Shown one piece after another: positions 27,041 to 36,104 of a stretch of 64,000 nucleotides of DNA. The notes beneath the pieces were generated by a model. The model searched no databases and had not been told where the DNA came from. It saw only the letters and a program-made list of their open reading frames with translations. Position numbers and translations under genes: made by a program. The number at the start of each line of letters is the position of its first letter. The first letter of the stretch is position 1. Source of the stretch: Micromonospora tarapacensis (lineage in GTDB: Bacteria; Actinomycetota; Actinomycetes; Mycobacteriales; Micromonosporaceae); contig NZ_JAHCDI010000004.1 of the NCBI RefSeq assembly GCF_019697375.1, positions 483,324 to 547,323 of the forward strand, in the 5' to 3' direction.

Positions 27041-28393
27041 GTGCATGATCTGCTGAACTCGGTGCAGGGCCTGTCGCCGTGGCTGATCTACGTGGTGGCG
27101 GGGCTGATCGTGGCCGCCGAGACGGCGCTGATCGTCGGGTTGGTGGCGCCGGGGGAGGCCACGCTGCTGCTGGTGGGCTTCCTCACGTACGCGGGGACGT
27201 TGCGGCTCGGCCCGGCGTTGCTGGTGATGATCCTGGCCGCCGCCGTGGGGGACGCGGTGGCGTTCCGCGCCGGCCGGCGTTACGGGCCGCGGTTACGGGC
27301 CAGCCGGTGGGGTGCCCGGGTGGGGCCGCACCGGTGGGCCCGCGCCGACGCGATGCTCGGGCGGATGGGTGGTCGGGGCGTGCTGACCGCCCGCTGGGTC
27401 GCGTTCGCCCGCACCCTGGTGCCCCGGCTCGCCGGCGCGGCCGGCATGCCGTACCGGCGGTTCGCGCCGTGGAACCTGGCCGGCGTGGCCACCTGGGTGG
27501 GCGCCTCGGTGATCGTCGGGCACCTGGCCGGGGAGTCGTACGAGACCGTGTCCCGGCTGCTCGGTCGGGCGACCGGAGCGGTGCTGGTGCTGGTGGCCGC
27601 GCTGGTCGCGGTGGTGTTGGCCGGCCGGTGGTTGGGACGCAACCCCGACCCGGCGCGGGCGCTGCTGGCCCGGGCCGCCGGGCTGCCGCCGGTGCGCTGG
27701 CTGTCGGCCCGGTACGGGCTGCTGTTCTTCCTGCTCAGCCTCCACCTCGGGCCGGCCTGGGCGTTGCTGGCGAATTTGGCGGCCGGGGTGATGCTGCTCT
27801 TCGCGGTCGGGTTGGCCATCGCCTGGACGCTGCGGGCGGTGGTCCGGCACAGCGGGCTGGCCCTGGTCGACGGGGCGATCGCGAGTTGGTTCGCCGCCCG
27901 GCGTACGCCCGACGCCGTGGAGGCGACGCAGGCCGCGGTGTCGGTGCTGCGCGGCTCGTCGCTGATCCTGGTGGTGGCGGTGGTCGCCGCGATACAGGCG
28001 TGGCGGCACCGGCCGTGGCGGGCGGACCTGCTCAGCGTGGTCGGCACGATCGGCGCGTTCGTGCCACTGGTGGTGCTGGCCGCGGTGGCCGACCTGGCCG
28101 CGGGTGGTCGGGTGGTGCCGTTCTCCACCCAGAACGCGGTGGTGACCGCGAGCCTGTGCACGCTGGCCTGGCTGTTGTCGCGGGGCGCGCGGTGGCCGGT
28201 GGCGGTGGCCGCCTGGACCATCACGGCGGCCGGCGTGGTCGCCGTCGGTGGCGCCCGGCTCTACCTGGGCCTGAGCACGGCCAGCGGCACCCTCGGCGCG
28301 GTGCTGCTCGGGGCCGCCTGGACGGCGGTGTTCATGGTCGCCTGGGCCACCCGGGACCGCGCCGTGGCCTCCGGTGGCCCGCTGCCGCGCTGA
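27041..28393 (+). CDS. DedA/VTT membrane protein fused to a degenerate PAP2 domain
   Basis: A 450-residue polytopic membrane protein starting at GTG 27041. Residues ~1-205 are a DedA/VTT domain (VGLVAPGEATLLLVGFL, GDAVAFRAGRRYG, RWVAFARTLVPRLAGAAGMPYRRF), a family implicated in lipid scrambling. Residues ~215-440 have the helix pattern of a PAP2 phosphatase. However, the catalytic PSGH position reads STQN, and the usual YLGVHxxxD position reads YLGLSTASGT, so both catalytic histidines are missing. The C-terminal half is therefore probably not a phosphatase. Confidence 0.85.
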   Translation: MHDLLNSVQGLSPWLIYVVAGLIVAAETALIVGLVAPGEATLLLVGFLTYAGTLRLGPALLVMILAAAVGDAVAFRAGRRYGPRLRASRWGARVGPHRWARADAMLGRMGGRGVLTARWVAFARTLVPRLAGAAGMPYRRFAPWNLAGVATWVGASVIVGHLAGESYETVSRLLGRATGAVLVLVAALVAVVLAGRWLGRNPDPARALLARAAGLPPVRWLSARYGLLFFLLSLHLGPAWALLANLAAGVMLLFAVGLAIAWTLRAVVRHSGLALVDGAIASWFAARRTPDAVEATQAAVSVLRGSSLILVVAVVAAIQAWRHRPWRADLLSVVGTIGAFVPLVVLAAVADLAAGGRVVPFSTQNAVVTASLCTLAWLLSRGARWPVAVAAWTITAAGVVAVGGARLYLGLSTASGTLGAVLLGAAWTAVFMVAWATRDRAVASGGPLPR

Positions 28394-28501
28394 GGCTGCG
28401 GCGCCGACTGGGCGGGTGGTCCGGCAGTCCCGCGAGGGACCCCTGCCGCGGCGGGCAACTGTTAGGGTGCGGCGGGTTCGTCACCGCCGAAGGGGGTCGA
28501 C

Positions 28502-29395
28502 ATGGGGCGCAACGTCACCCGGTGGGGCGTCGCCGTGGTTGCCGGGGTGCTGTTGCTGGCCGGCGGAGCGTGCGCCGACGTGGGCGCTCCCGCGCGGGAG
28601 TTGCCCGCGCCGGTCGGGCTCGGCGGGGAGTTGCCGGACGCGGCGGTGGAGCCGACCGCGACGACCGCGTCGGCGGACCCGACCGCCACACCGGCCGCGG
28701 TGCAGGCGATGGGTGCCGCGCCGAAGGTCGGCCCGAGCGCCAGTGCGTCGGCGAAGCCGAGCCCGAAGCCCCGGCGCACCGCTGCCACGGCGCCGCGGAC
28801 GGTGCCGAAGCCGCCGACGGAGACCCAGGTGCCGCCGGATCCGCCGAAGCCGGCACCGAGTGCCTGCACGCCCAGCTACAAAGGGGACCAGGCCAGCCGG
28901 GCGCAGGCCAAGGCGGCGCTGGTCGACGCGGCGGGGCGGACGTACTGGCCCACGTCGGCACCGGACATCCGCGTCCCGCTGAGCCTGCTCAAGGCGACGG
29001 CGTGGCAGGAGAGCGGGTGGCAGTCCAACATCGTCGCCTGTGACGGCGGTATCGGCCTGATGCAGGTGATGCCGGACACCGCCTCCTGGATGAACCAGCG
29101 GTTCGGGCAGAGCTACGACGTGTGGGACTACCGGGACAACGCCTACCTCGGCGGCACCTACCTGGCCTGGCTGACGAAGTACATCGGCGACATGTACTTC
29201 GACGCCGACTACCGGCTCGACGCCGACCTGTGCACCGACGAACTGGACTCCTGCCTGCTCAACGCGGTCGTCGCCGGGTACAACTTCGGCCATGGTGCGG
29301 TGGCTCGGGAGGGACAGCCGTTGGCCATCCCCAACCCGGGCTACGTGCGCAACGTCCGGGCACTGATTACGGAATGCGAGTGCCTCGGGTTCTAG
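28502..29395 (+). CDS. Exported lytic transglycosylase (SLT domain), probable lipoprotein
   Basis: A 297-residue protein. An N-terminal signal segment (VAVVAGVLLLAGGAC) ends at Cys24, a plausible lipobox cysteine though not a perfect consensus. A Pro/Ala/Thr-rich linker covers ~30-120. The SLT-type catalytic domain begins ~155 with the glutamate E170 in KATAWQESGWQ and GIGLMQVMPDTASWMN, and continues to AGYNFGHGAVARE. It would cleave peptidoglycan glycan strands outside the cell. The gene ends on top of the convergent mmpL remnant (stops overlap by a few bases). Confidence 0.88.
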   Translation: MGRNVTRWGVAVVAGVLLLAGGACADVGAPARELPAPVGLGGELPDAAVEPTATTASADPTATPAAVQAMGAAPKVGPSASASAKPSPKPRRTAATAPRTVPKPPTETQVPPDPPKPAPSACTPSYKGDQASRAQAKAALVDAAGRTYWPTSAPDIRVPLSLLKATAWQESGWQSNIVACDGGIGLMQVMPDTASWMNQRFGQSYDVWDYRDNAYLGGTYLAWLTKYIGDMYFDADYRLDADLCTDELDSCLLNAVVAGYNFGHGAVAREGQPLAIPNPGYVRNVRALITECECLGF

Positions 29396-29949
29396 GACCC
29401 GGTGACCCGGCCGGGCCACCAGAATTTCTCCCCGAGCAGGAACGCCAGGGCCGGGACGACGACCGTACGCACCAGCAGGGTGTCCAGCAGGACGCCGAGG
29501 CAGACGATGATCCCGATCTGGGTCAACGTGATCAGCGGCAGCACGCCGAGGACGGCGAAGACCGCGGCGAGCAGGATGCCGGCGCTGGTGATGACGCCGC
29601 CGGTGACCCGTAGCGCGGAGAGCATGCCCTCGCGGGTGCCGGCGGTGCGGGCGTCCTCGCGGGCCCGGGTGACCAGGAAGATGTTGTAGTCGACGCCGAG
29701 CGCCACGAGGAAGACGAAGGCGAGCAGCGGCACGCTGGTGTCCAGCGCGGGAAAGCCGAGCAGGTGGTCGAAGAGCAGCCAGGCGCCGCCCAGGCGGTGA
29801 CCGCCGCGCGGTCGGTGTCGGTGAGCGGCGTGCCGTCGTCGCGGCTGACCACCACGATGGCCGGCTGGACGTCGCTGGTGGGCAACTCGTCCTGCAACCG
29901 TTCGACCTGGGTCGACTGCCCATCCGACTCCCCTGCCTCGAATCTCTAG
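29392..29949 (-). pseudogene. MMPL-family transporter remnant (N-terminal and internal deletions)
   Basis: Two pieces of an MmpL/RND lipid transporter are fused. The upstream piece (STQVERLQDELPTSDVQPA to TDTDRAAV) corresponds to the first periplasmic loop. The rest matches the last transmembrane block (LGFPALDTSVPLLAFVF, VALGVDYNIFLVTRARED, TGGVITSAGILLAA). Roughly 500 residues between them are gone, in the vicinity of 29795. A TAG sits in frame at the upstream edge, so the first membrane helix and start codon are also lost. A family member has ~700 residues; fewer than 190 remain. It is divergent from a marR gene, its likely former regulator. Confidence 0.85.
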
Positions 29950-29952
29950 ACA

Positions 29953-29967
29953 AGCAAGAGTCTTGCT
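29953..29967. promoter_or_regulatory. Perfect palindrome, candidate MarR operator
   Basis: AGCAAGA-G-TCTTGCT is a perfect 15-base palindrome between the divergent mmpL remnant and marR gene, enclosed by a further TCTCT/AGAGA pair. Position and shape fit an operator bound by the adjacent MarR dimer. Confidence 0.65.
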
Positions 29968-30078
29968 GATCGAGAGAAATGCCGCAACCGCTCCCGGAGG
30001 ATGAGAATCTCGACCGTCGAGACGAACGCCCGCCTCGGTTATGCTGCGACCCGGAGCCTCGGCAGGAAGCGGCGGGAC

Positions 30079-30609
30079 GTGGCAGCTCACGGGATGTACC
30101 GGCGGCGGGACACCCGCCGGGAACTGCTGGTGGCGGAGATCACGGCCGAGCTGCGACGCTACTGCGTGGACGCCCAGCACGTCGGTCACGCGTTCGCGGG
30201 GCAGCACGGCCTCAACGCCACCGATCTGCAGGCGCTGATCGCCGTGATGGACGCCGAGCTGCTCGGCGATCCGATCACGCCGGGACGGCTCGGCGAACAC
30301 CTCGATCTGTCCTCCGGCTCGGTCACCGCCCTGGTGGACCGGCTGGAGCGCGCCGCGCACATCCGCCGCGACCGGGACACCAGTGATCGGCGCAGGATCC
30401 TGCTGCGTTACGCCGACCAGGGCGCAGAACTGGCGATGGGCTTCTTCCGGCCGTTCGGCGAGCGCACCGACCGGGTGATGTCCGGCTTCCGCGACGACGA
30501 GATGGAGGTGGTGTACCGGTTCATCACCGCGATGGGCGCCTCGCTGCGGGAGCACCGGGACGAGGTCCGCTCCACCCGGGGCGGGTCGCCCCGACGCCGG
30601 ACGGACTGA
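30079..30609 (+). CDS. MarR-family transcriptional regulator
   Basis: About 176 residues with a winged helix-turn-helix: LNATDLQALIAVMDAEL, then TPGRLGEHLDLSSGSVTALVDRLERA (recognition helix) and the wing IRRDRDTSDRRRILLRY. I chose GTG 30079, preceded by AGGAAG. ATG 30001 is directly attached to GGAGG with no spacing, and ATG 30094 is another option. It is divergent from the mmpL remnant with a palindrome between, the classic layout of a drug-efflux pump and its repressor. With the pump deleted, the regulator may be an orphan. It lies five bases before the CocE-like gene. Confidence 0.87.
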   Translation: MAAHGMYRRRDTRRELLVAEITAELRRYCVDAQHVGHAFAGQHGLNATDLQALIAVMDAELLGDPITPGRLGEHLDLSSGSVTALVDRLERAAHIRRDRDTSDRRRILLRYADQGAELAMGFFRPFGERTDRVMSGFRDDEMEVVYRFITAMGASLREHRDEVRSTRGGSPRRRTD

Positions 30610-30613
30610 GGCG

Positions 30614-32280
30614 GTGCTGGATCGTCTGGCGTCCGGACTCGCCGCCGGCGCGCTACGGCTGCCCCCGGCGCGCACCCGGCACGTCGCCGTCACCCGGGAC
30701 ATCGCGGTGCGGGTGCGCGACGCAGTGATCCTGCGCACCGACCACTACGCCCCGGACCTGGCCGCTGCGCCCACCGTGCTGATCCGCACCCCGTACGGCC
30801 GGGGTGGGCCGATGCGACTGCTCTGCCGGCTCGCCGCCGAGCGCGGCTTCCACGTGGTCATCCAGTCCTGCCGGGGCACCGGCGGCTCGGACGGGGTGTT
30901 CGACCCGTTCGTGCACGAGCGCGACGACGGGCTGGACACCCTCGACTGGCTGCGCCGGCAGCGCTGGTGGAGCGGGGCGTTCGGCATGTTCGGCGCCAGC
31001 TACCAGGGTTTCGTGCAGTGGGCGCTGGCGGCCGACGCCGGGGACGAACTGCGGGCGATGGTCGCGGTGGCGACCGCCTCGACCACCCGCGACTCCACGT
31101 ACGCGGGCGAGTCGTTCGCCCTGGACACGGTGCTGACCTGGGCGGAGCTGCTGCAGGCGCAGACCGTGCCGTGGTTGGCCCGGCAGTGGGAACTCAAACG
31201 GGGCCAGCCGCGGCTGGCCGCCGCGCTGTCGCACCTGCCGCTGGTCGAGGCGGATCGGATCGCCACCGGGGTGACCGTGCCGTTCTTCCAGGAGTGGCTG
31301 CGGCACCACACGCCGCAGGCCGACTACTGGCGCACCCGGGTCTTCGACGACCGGCTCCACCTGGTCCGGGCGCCGGTGGCGATGGTCAGCGGCTGGCACG
31401 ACATCTTCCTGCCGGCCCAACTGCGCGACTACGCGGCGCTGCGCGCCACCGGCGCCCGGCCGCGGCTGGTCGTCGGGCCGTGGACCCACGGCAGCCCGGG
31501 GCTGTTCGTGGCCGCGCTGCGCGAGGGCTGCGCTGGCTCGACGCGCATCTGCCCACCGACGCCCGCGGCCCGGCGGGCGACGCCCCGGTGCGGGTGTACG
31601 TGGGTGGCGCCGGCGGTGGCTGGCGTGACCTTGCCGACTGGCCGCCACCCGCCGCCGCCACCCGGTGGTACCTGCACCCGCAGGCCGCCCTGCGGACCTG
31701 CGTCCCGGTGCCGTCGCCGCCGGACGGGTTCTGGTACGACCCGGCGGACCCGACCCCCTCGCTGGGCGGTCCGCTGCTGGTGGCCCAGCGCGCCGGACCG
31801 GTCGACAACCGTCCGGTCGAGGCCCGTCCCGACGTGCTGACCTGGACCAGCGAGCCGCTCACCACCGCGGTCGAGGTGGCCGGGCCGGTGCGGGCGCAGC
31901 TCCACCTGCGCAGCGAACTGGGCCATCTGGACGTCTTCGTGCGACTGTGCGACGTGGACCGCCGGGGTCGTTCCTGGAACGTCTGCGACGGGCTGGTCCG
32001 CCTCGATCCGCAACGCTTCACCGCCGGCGCCACGGGCGCCGTCGAGGTGCCGGTCGAACTGTGGCCCGCCGCCCACCGCTTCGCCCCGGGCCACCGGCTG
32101 CGGCTACAGATCTCCGGTGGCGCCCACCCACGGTACGCCCGCAACCCGGGCACCGGTGAACCACTCGGCGCGGCCGTCACACTCCGTGGCGGTTATCGGG
32201 AGATCCTGCACGACCCGGATCATCCGTCCGCAGTGGTCCTCCCGGTCGTCCACTCTGCCTCACAGCCTCCTCCAAGCTGA
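30614..32280 (+). CDS. CocE/NonD family X-Pro-type hydrolase (apparent frameshift)
   Basis: An alpha/beta hydrolase of ~555 residues if one base is restored. The nucleophile elbow is FGASYQG (Ser129), with the acid near SGWHDIF and the histidine in VVGPWTHG. The C-terminal half is the jelly-roll domain of X-Pro dipeptidyl-peptidases (LTWTSEPLTTAVEVAGPV, RLQISGGAHPRYARNPGTG). The frame breaks at 31525-31527: one extra G in GAGGG gives LREGLRWLDAHLP. Family members hydrolyse esters, amides or acyl groups; the substrate is unknown. It starts five bases after marR and may be cotranscribed. Confidence 0.87.
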
Positions 32281-32444
32281 ATAGACCCATCCTGAGCTGG
32301 GCATTCGCCAGTAATGCGGGCTATCGTTAAGGCACGCCCGGCGCCGTGCACCCGATGGCCGGGTTCGCCTGTGATGCCTCTCCACCGCGTACGCGGTGTC
32401 ACCGTCATGCCCGGCCCCGACGAAATCACACAGATGGGGGAACC

Positions 32445-33335
32445 ATGACGCGGGCACCGGCAAACCTACTGGCGGTTCGCAGCCTGCTGATCGAGCATCT
32501 CAACCGCGACCCCGATCGGGTACGCGACGAGGATCTCGAACCCAACGAGGTCGGCATCGTCGGCGATGCCAACCACCGAGGGGGCTACCACTGCGGATCG
32601 GACCGGATCGTCACGAACGACTACTCCGTGGTCGAGTCGTCCCGGGACCGCAACGGACTGACCCTCGACGCTGCCGCCCTGGACGTGGGCCTGTTCCGGG
32701 TCACCTCCGGCGGCCGTAACCACAACCTGTCCACGTTCTCGACCTGGTGCGTGGCACAGTGCGTCGCCAACGCGCCGGACACCCGGGACATCAGGGAGAT
32801 CATCTATTCGCCCGACGGCAACGTGGTCCGGCGCTGGGACCGGCTCGGCCGGCGTAGCACCGGCGACCGGTCCCACCTGTGGCACACCCACTTCAGTTTC
32901 TTCCGCGACTCGATCAAGGCGAACCGCGACCAGCGGCCGCTGTTCCACCGCTATCTGAGCACCATCGGCCTGGTGAAGTTGGAGGAGAACGACATGACGC
33001 CCGAGGAGCACAACTGGCTCAAGACCGTCCACCAAAACCTCACCGTCCTGGACGGACGCAACCCGATCGGGCAGACCTACACCCGGACGACCATGGGCGA
33101 GGACCACACCGACCCCAAGTTCCAGGTCTCGCATCCGACGTTGCGCAGCATCGGCAGCCAACTCAGCGTGCTGCAGACGGCGGTGGAATCGCTGCTGAAC
33201 CAGGACTTCGCCGACGAGCAGGCGATCATCACCGGAGTGCTGGCCGGCCTGACTCCGCAGGAGATCGCCGCGGCTATCCCGCCCACCGTGGCCGAGCAGG
33301 TCGTGACGGAGCTGAGCCGGCGCCTGGCGGCCTGA
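32445..33335 (+). CDS. Hypothetical protein with M15-like peptidase motifs
   Basis: A 296-residue protein starting at ATG 32445 after GGGGGAA. In the N-terminal ~165 residues the spaced motifs GGYHCGSDR, AAALDVG and HLWHTHFSFF resemble the zinc-binding pattern of M15-type peptidoglycan peptidases (H...D...HxH), but the match is weak and there is no signal peptide. The C-terminal ~120 residues (from NDMTPEEHNWLKTVHQNL) are helical and end in a PPTVAEQVVTELSRRL segment, reminiscent of phage-associated proteins. Function is uncertain. Confidence 0.5.
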   Translation: MTRAPANLLAVRSLLIEHLNRDPDRVRDEDLEPNEVGIVGDANHRGGYHCGSDRIVTNDYSVVESSRDRNGLTLDAAALDVGLFRVTSGGRNHNLSTFSTWCVAQCVANAPDTRDIREIIYSPDGNVVRRWDRLGRRSTGDRSHLWHTHFSFFRDSIKANRDQRPLFHRYLSTIGLVKLEENDMTPEEHNWLKTVHQNLTVLDGRNPIGQTYTRTTMGEDHTDPKFQVSHPTLRSIGSQLSVLQTAVESLLNQDFADEQAIITGVLAGLTPQEIAAAIPPTVAEQVVTELSRRLAA

Positions 33336-33467
33336 CCGACGACGCGGTGGGTGGCGACCGGCACCGGCCGCCACCCACCGGTCGCGATCAACTCCGCCGG
33401 CGGCGCTGGGCACACGCCGAGACCGGGGCGGCGGCCGGGTCGCCGACCGCCGCCTGACCGGCACGGA

Positions 33468-33671
33468 TCACATCGGGCGTACGTTGTCCGCCTGCGGCCC
33501 CTTCTGTCCCTGGGTCACATCGAACTCGACCTTCTGGCCCTCGTTCAACTCGCGGTAGCCACTCGACGCGATCGCCGAGTAGTGGACGAAGACGTCGGGG
33601 CCTCCGCCGTCCTGCTCGATGAAGCCGAAGCCCTTTTCGGAGTTGAACCACTTCACGGTGCCGGTTGCCAT
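33468..33671 (-). CDS. Cold shock protein (CspA family)
   Basis: A 67-residue single cold-shock domain with both RNA-binding motifs: KGFGFIEQD (RNP1) and VFVHYSAI (RNP2), beginning [12 protein letters not shown]. It binds single-stranded nucleic acid as an RNA chaperone. The start ATG 33671 follows GGGAGAGA. No neighbour appears cotranscribed. Confidence 0.97.
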   Translation of the reverse strand: MATGTVKWFNSEKGFGFIEQDGGGPDVFVHYSAIASSGYRELNEGQKVEFDVTQGQKGPQADNVRPM

Positions 33672-33908
33672 GCGTTCTCTCTCCCTGTTTCCTGCGGGCG
33701 ACCGCCGGCTCCGCGCCGGTGATCGCCCAATACCTCCCAGACAGTATCCGGTAGAAAGCGCGTTTGCCGGGCGAAGCGCCTCAGCAATTGCGCGAGATGA
33801 GGTACCCGCGGGGGAGGCGGGGATCAGGGATCACCCCGAGGAGGGCCCGGCGGAGTTCGGGAGGAAACCCGATGTCCCTGGTGGCGGCCTGGTCCTAGCG
33901 TACGAGGT

Positions 33909-34517
33909 ATGGCGGACCAGTTGGCGCAGGTCGGCGAGCTCCCCGTGGCCCTGCTGATGGCGGCGCTCGGGGTGATCATGCTCTTCGACGCGGTGCCGTT
34001 GTTCGGGGTTCTCGTCCCGGGCGACGTGGCGGTGCTCGCCGCGGTGGCGGTCGGTGGCCCGGTCACCGGTCTGGCGACCTTCGTCGCCGTGGTCACCGGA
34101 TGCCTCGCCGGCTGGTCGCTGAGCTTCCTGGTCGGCCGCAGGTGGGGCGACCGGCTGCGGCACAGCCGCTTCGGCGGTTGGGTCGGCGAGGCCCGATGGG
34201 TGGCGGCGGAGGGGATCCTGCGTCGCGACGGTGGCCGGTTGGTGCTGGTCGCACCCTTCCTGCCGGTGTTCAACGCGCTGCTGCCGCTGGCCGCCGGTGG
34301 GCTGCACATGTCGTACCGGCGGTTCCTCGGGTTCGCGACGCTCGGTGCGGCCGCGTGGGCCGGGCTCTATCTGACGGTGGGCACCGCGTCGCGGTTGCTG
34401 GCCGGACTGCTCCCGGCCGGGACGAGCCCGCTGCTGGTGACCATGGCCGGCGGCGTGCTGCTGGCCGCCGTGGTGCTGTTGGTCACCCGACGCCGGCTGC
34501 GTACGGTCACCGGCTGA
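33909..34517 (+). CDS. DedA/VTT family membrane protein
   Basis: A 202-residue protein with about five hydrophobic segments and the DedA pattern: DAVPLFGVLVPGDVAVLAAVA, GWSLSFLVGRRWGDRL, and VLVAPFLPVFNALLPLAAGGLHMSYRRFLGF. In this region DedA proteins usually carry conserved acidic and arginine residues for transport; here the second region reads FLPVFNALLP. A second DedA domain lies in the fusion at 27041. It probably functions in the membrane in lipid homeostasis or proton-coupled transport. Confidence 0.88.
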   Translation: MADQLAQVGELPVALLMAALGVIMLFDAVPLFGVLVPGDVAVLAAVAVGGPVTGLATFVAVVTGCLAGWSLSFLVGRRWGDRLRHSRFGGWVGEARWVAAEGILRRDGGRLVLVAPFLPVFNALLPLAAGGLHMSYRRFLGFATLGAAAWAGLYLTVGTASRLLAGLLPAGTSPLLVTMAGGVLLAAVVLLVTRRRLRTVTG

Positions 34518-34559
34518 CCCCGCCTCCCTTCGGCGCTGCCGGCCCCAGCCCCGCCGGGG

Positions 34560-35213
34560 TCACCAGCCGCGGGCCCGCCACTCGGCCAGCCGCGGGCGTT
34601 CCGCGCCGAGCGTGGAGTCCCGGCCGTGGCCCGGGTAGAACCAGGTCTCGTCCGGCAGCCGGCCGAAGAGCTTGTGCTCGACGTCGTCGATGAGCGTGGC
34701 GAAGCGTTCCGGATCCTGGTCGGTGTTGCCGACCCCGCCGGGAAAGAGACTGTCGCCGGTGAACAGGTGTGGGATGCCGGCCGGGTCGCGGTAGAGCAAC
34801 GCCACCGAGCCCGGGGTGTGCCCCTTGACGTGGATGACCTCCAGGGCGCAGTCACCCACCGGCACGGTGTCGCCGTCGGTAAGGGTCTGCGCCTCGATCG
34901 GCAGCCCCGCCGCGTCGTCGGCGTGCACCAGAGCGCGGGCGCCGGTCTTGGCCACCACCTCCTCCAGCCCCACCCAGTGGTCCATGTGGTGGTGGGTGGT
35001 GACCACCGCCTGCAGTCCCGCGTCGCCGATCAGCTCCAGCAGGCGGGGCGCCTCGTTCGCCGCGTCGATCAGCACCTGGTCACCGGTGCTCGGGCAACGC
35101 AGCAGGTACGCGTTGTTGTCCATCGGCCCGACCGAGACCTTGGTGATGGTCAGCCGGTCGAGTTCGCGGACGGCCGGCGGGCCCCCGGGGGTGACATCTC
35201 CGCTGTAGGTCAT
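34560..35213 (-). CDS. MBL-fold metallo-hydrolase
   Basis: A 217-residue single-domain metallo-beta-lactamase-fold hydrolase. The metal motif HxHxDH is at 74-79 (THHHMDHW), followed by VIHVKGHTPGSVALLY, LFTGDSLFPGGVGNT and the final FYPGHGRDS histidine. The overall shape resembles glyoxalase II-like thioester hydrolases. It starts six bases after the stop of the maleylpyruvate isomerase-like gene, so the two form a unit, which suggests action on a mycothiol-linked substrate. That is inference. Confidence 0.9.
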   Translation of the reverse strand: MTYSGDVTPGGPPAVRELDRLTITKVSVGPMDNNAYLLRCPSTGDQVLIDAANEAPRLLELIGDAGLQAVVTTHHHMDHWVGLEEVVAKTGARALVHADDAAGLPIEAQTLTDGDTVPVGDCALEVIHVKGHTPGSVALLYRDPAGIPHLFTGDSLFPGGVGNTDQDPERFATLIDDVEHKLFGRLPDETWFYPGHGRDSTLGAERPRLAEWRARGW

Positions 35214-35219
35214 GGCTCC

Positions 35220-35936
35220 CTAGATCCATTCGGGTGGGCGGGGCAGTTGGCCGTCGGGGGTGACGGTCAGGGTGCCGCCGGTGTCGCGGCCGGTCAGCCA
35301 GGCGGCGAGGTCGGCGGCGGAGCCGGCGACGACGGGTGCCCGCTCGCGGTCGCCGATCACCAGCTCGTGGCTGCTGCCGTCGAAGCGCAGCACCATCGGC
35401 GGCGCGTCGTCGCGGCCGGCGAAGCCGCCGGCCACCTCGTGCAGCAGCCGCTGGCCGAAGTGCGTCGACCAGTCCGCCGGCCGGTAGCCGGCAGCCAGGT
35501 CGACGTGGTGGATCTCCAGTTCCCGCAGCCGGCCCCAGACGAGCAGGGCGGCCGGCCAGGGGCCCCGCCGGGTCTCGACGGTGGCGGCCCACGCCTGCAC
35601 CGGCATCGCGGCGACCGCCTCGGCGAACCGGTCCGCGCTGCGGCGCAGGTCGTCCAGGTGCTCCTCGGTCGGGCGGGACGCGCCCGCGGAGATGTCGGCG
35701 GTCCGGGCCGCGGCGCTGGCGTACATCGGGATCGGCCGGCCGGTACCCGCCGAGGCGAGCAGGTTGACGAAGCCGTCGGCGTTGCGTGCCAGGTGGGCGA
35801 GCACGTGGCCGCGACTCCAGCCCGGCAGCAGCGACGGCGCCGCGAGGTCGGCGGGGTCGAGGCCCGCGGCCGTCCGCAGCAGGCGAGCCGTGGCGTCGTC
35901 CACCTCGCCGGTCAACAGAAGGGGGTCCATGGCCAC
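35220..35936 (-). CDS. Maleylpyruvate isomerase family, mycothiol-dependent enzyme
   Basis: A 238-residue protein of the DinB/MDMPI fold. The N-terminal helix bundle shows LLRTAAGLDPADLAAPSLLPGWSRGHVLAHLARN, with the histidines expected for metal binding (SRGHVLAH, then ELEIHHVDLAAGY). The C-terminal MDMPI domain includes LRFDGSSHELVIGDRE. Such proteins use mycothiol to isomerise or detoxify small molecules in actinobacteria. It is the first gene of a pair with the MBL hydrolase. Confidence 0.88.
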   Translation of the reverse strand: MAMDPLLLTGEVDDATARLLRTAAGLDPADLAAPSLLPGWSRGHVLAHLARNADGFVNLLASAGTGRPIPMYASAAARTADISAGASRPTEEHLDDLRRSADRFAEAVAAMPVQAWAATVETRRGPWPAALLVWGRLRELEIHHVDLAAGYRPADWSTHFGQRLLHEVAGGFAGRDDAPPMVLRFDGSSHELVIGDRERAPVVAGSAADLAAWLTGRDTGGTLTVTPDGQLPRPPEWI

Positions 35937-36104
35937 GTCCCGACCCTAGCCTCCCGCGCCGGCGGCGTCGCCGGGGAATTCACTTCCGGCGCGGCGGCGC
36001 CGGGCCTACCGTCGGTGTCATTCGCGGCGCCGGAGCGGGGGGAGGTGGTGGTCATGCCGGTCACCGCACCCTTACCACCCTGCACCGACATCGAGCGAGG
36101 AGTC

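Noticed and set aside
28374..29043. Alternative frames overlapping the lytic transglycosylase
   Set aside because: Arg/Pro-rich shadow frames; the transglycosylase frame has signal segment and catalytic motifs.
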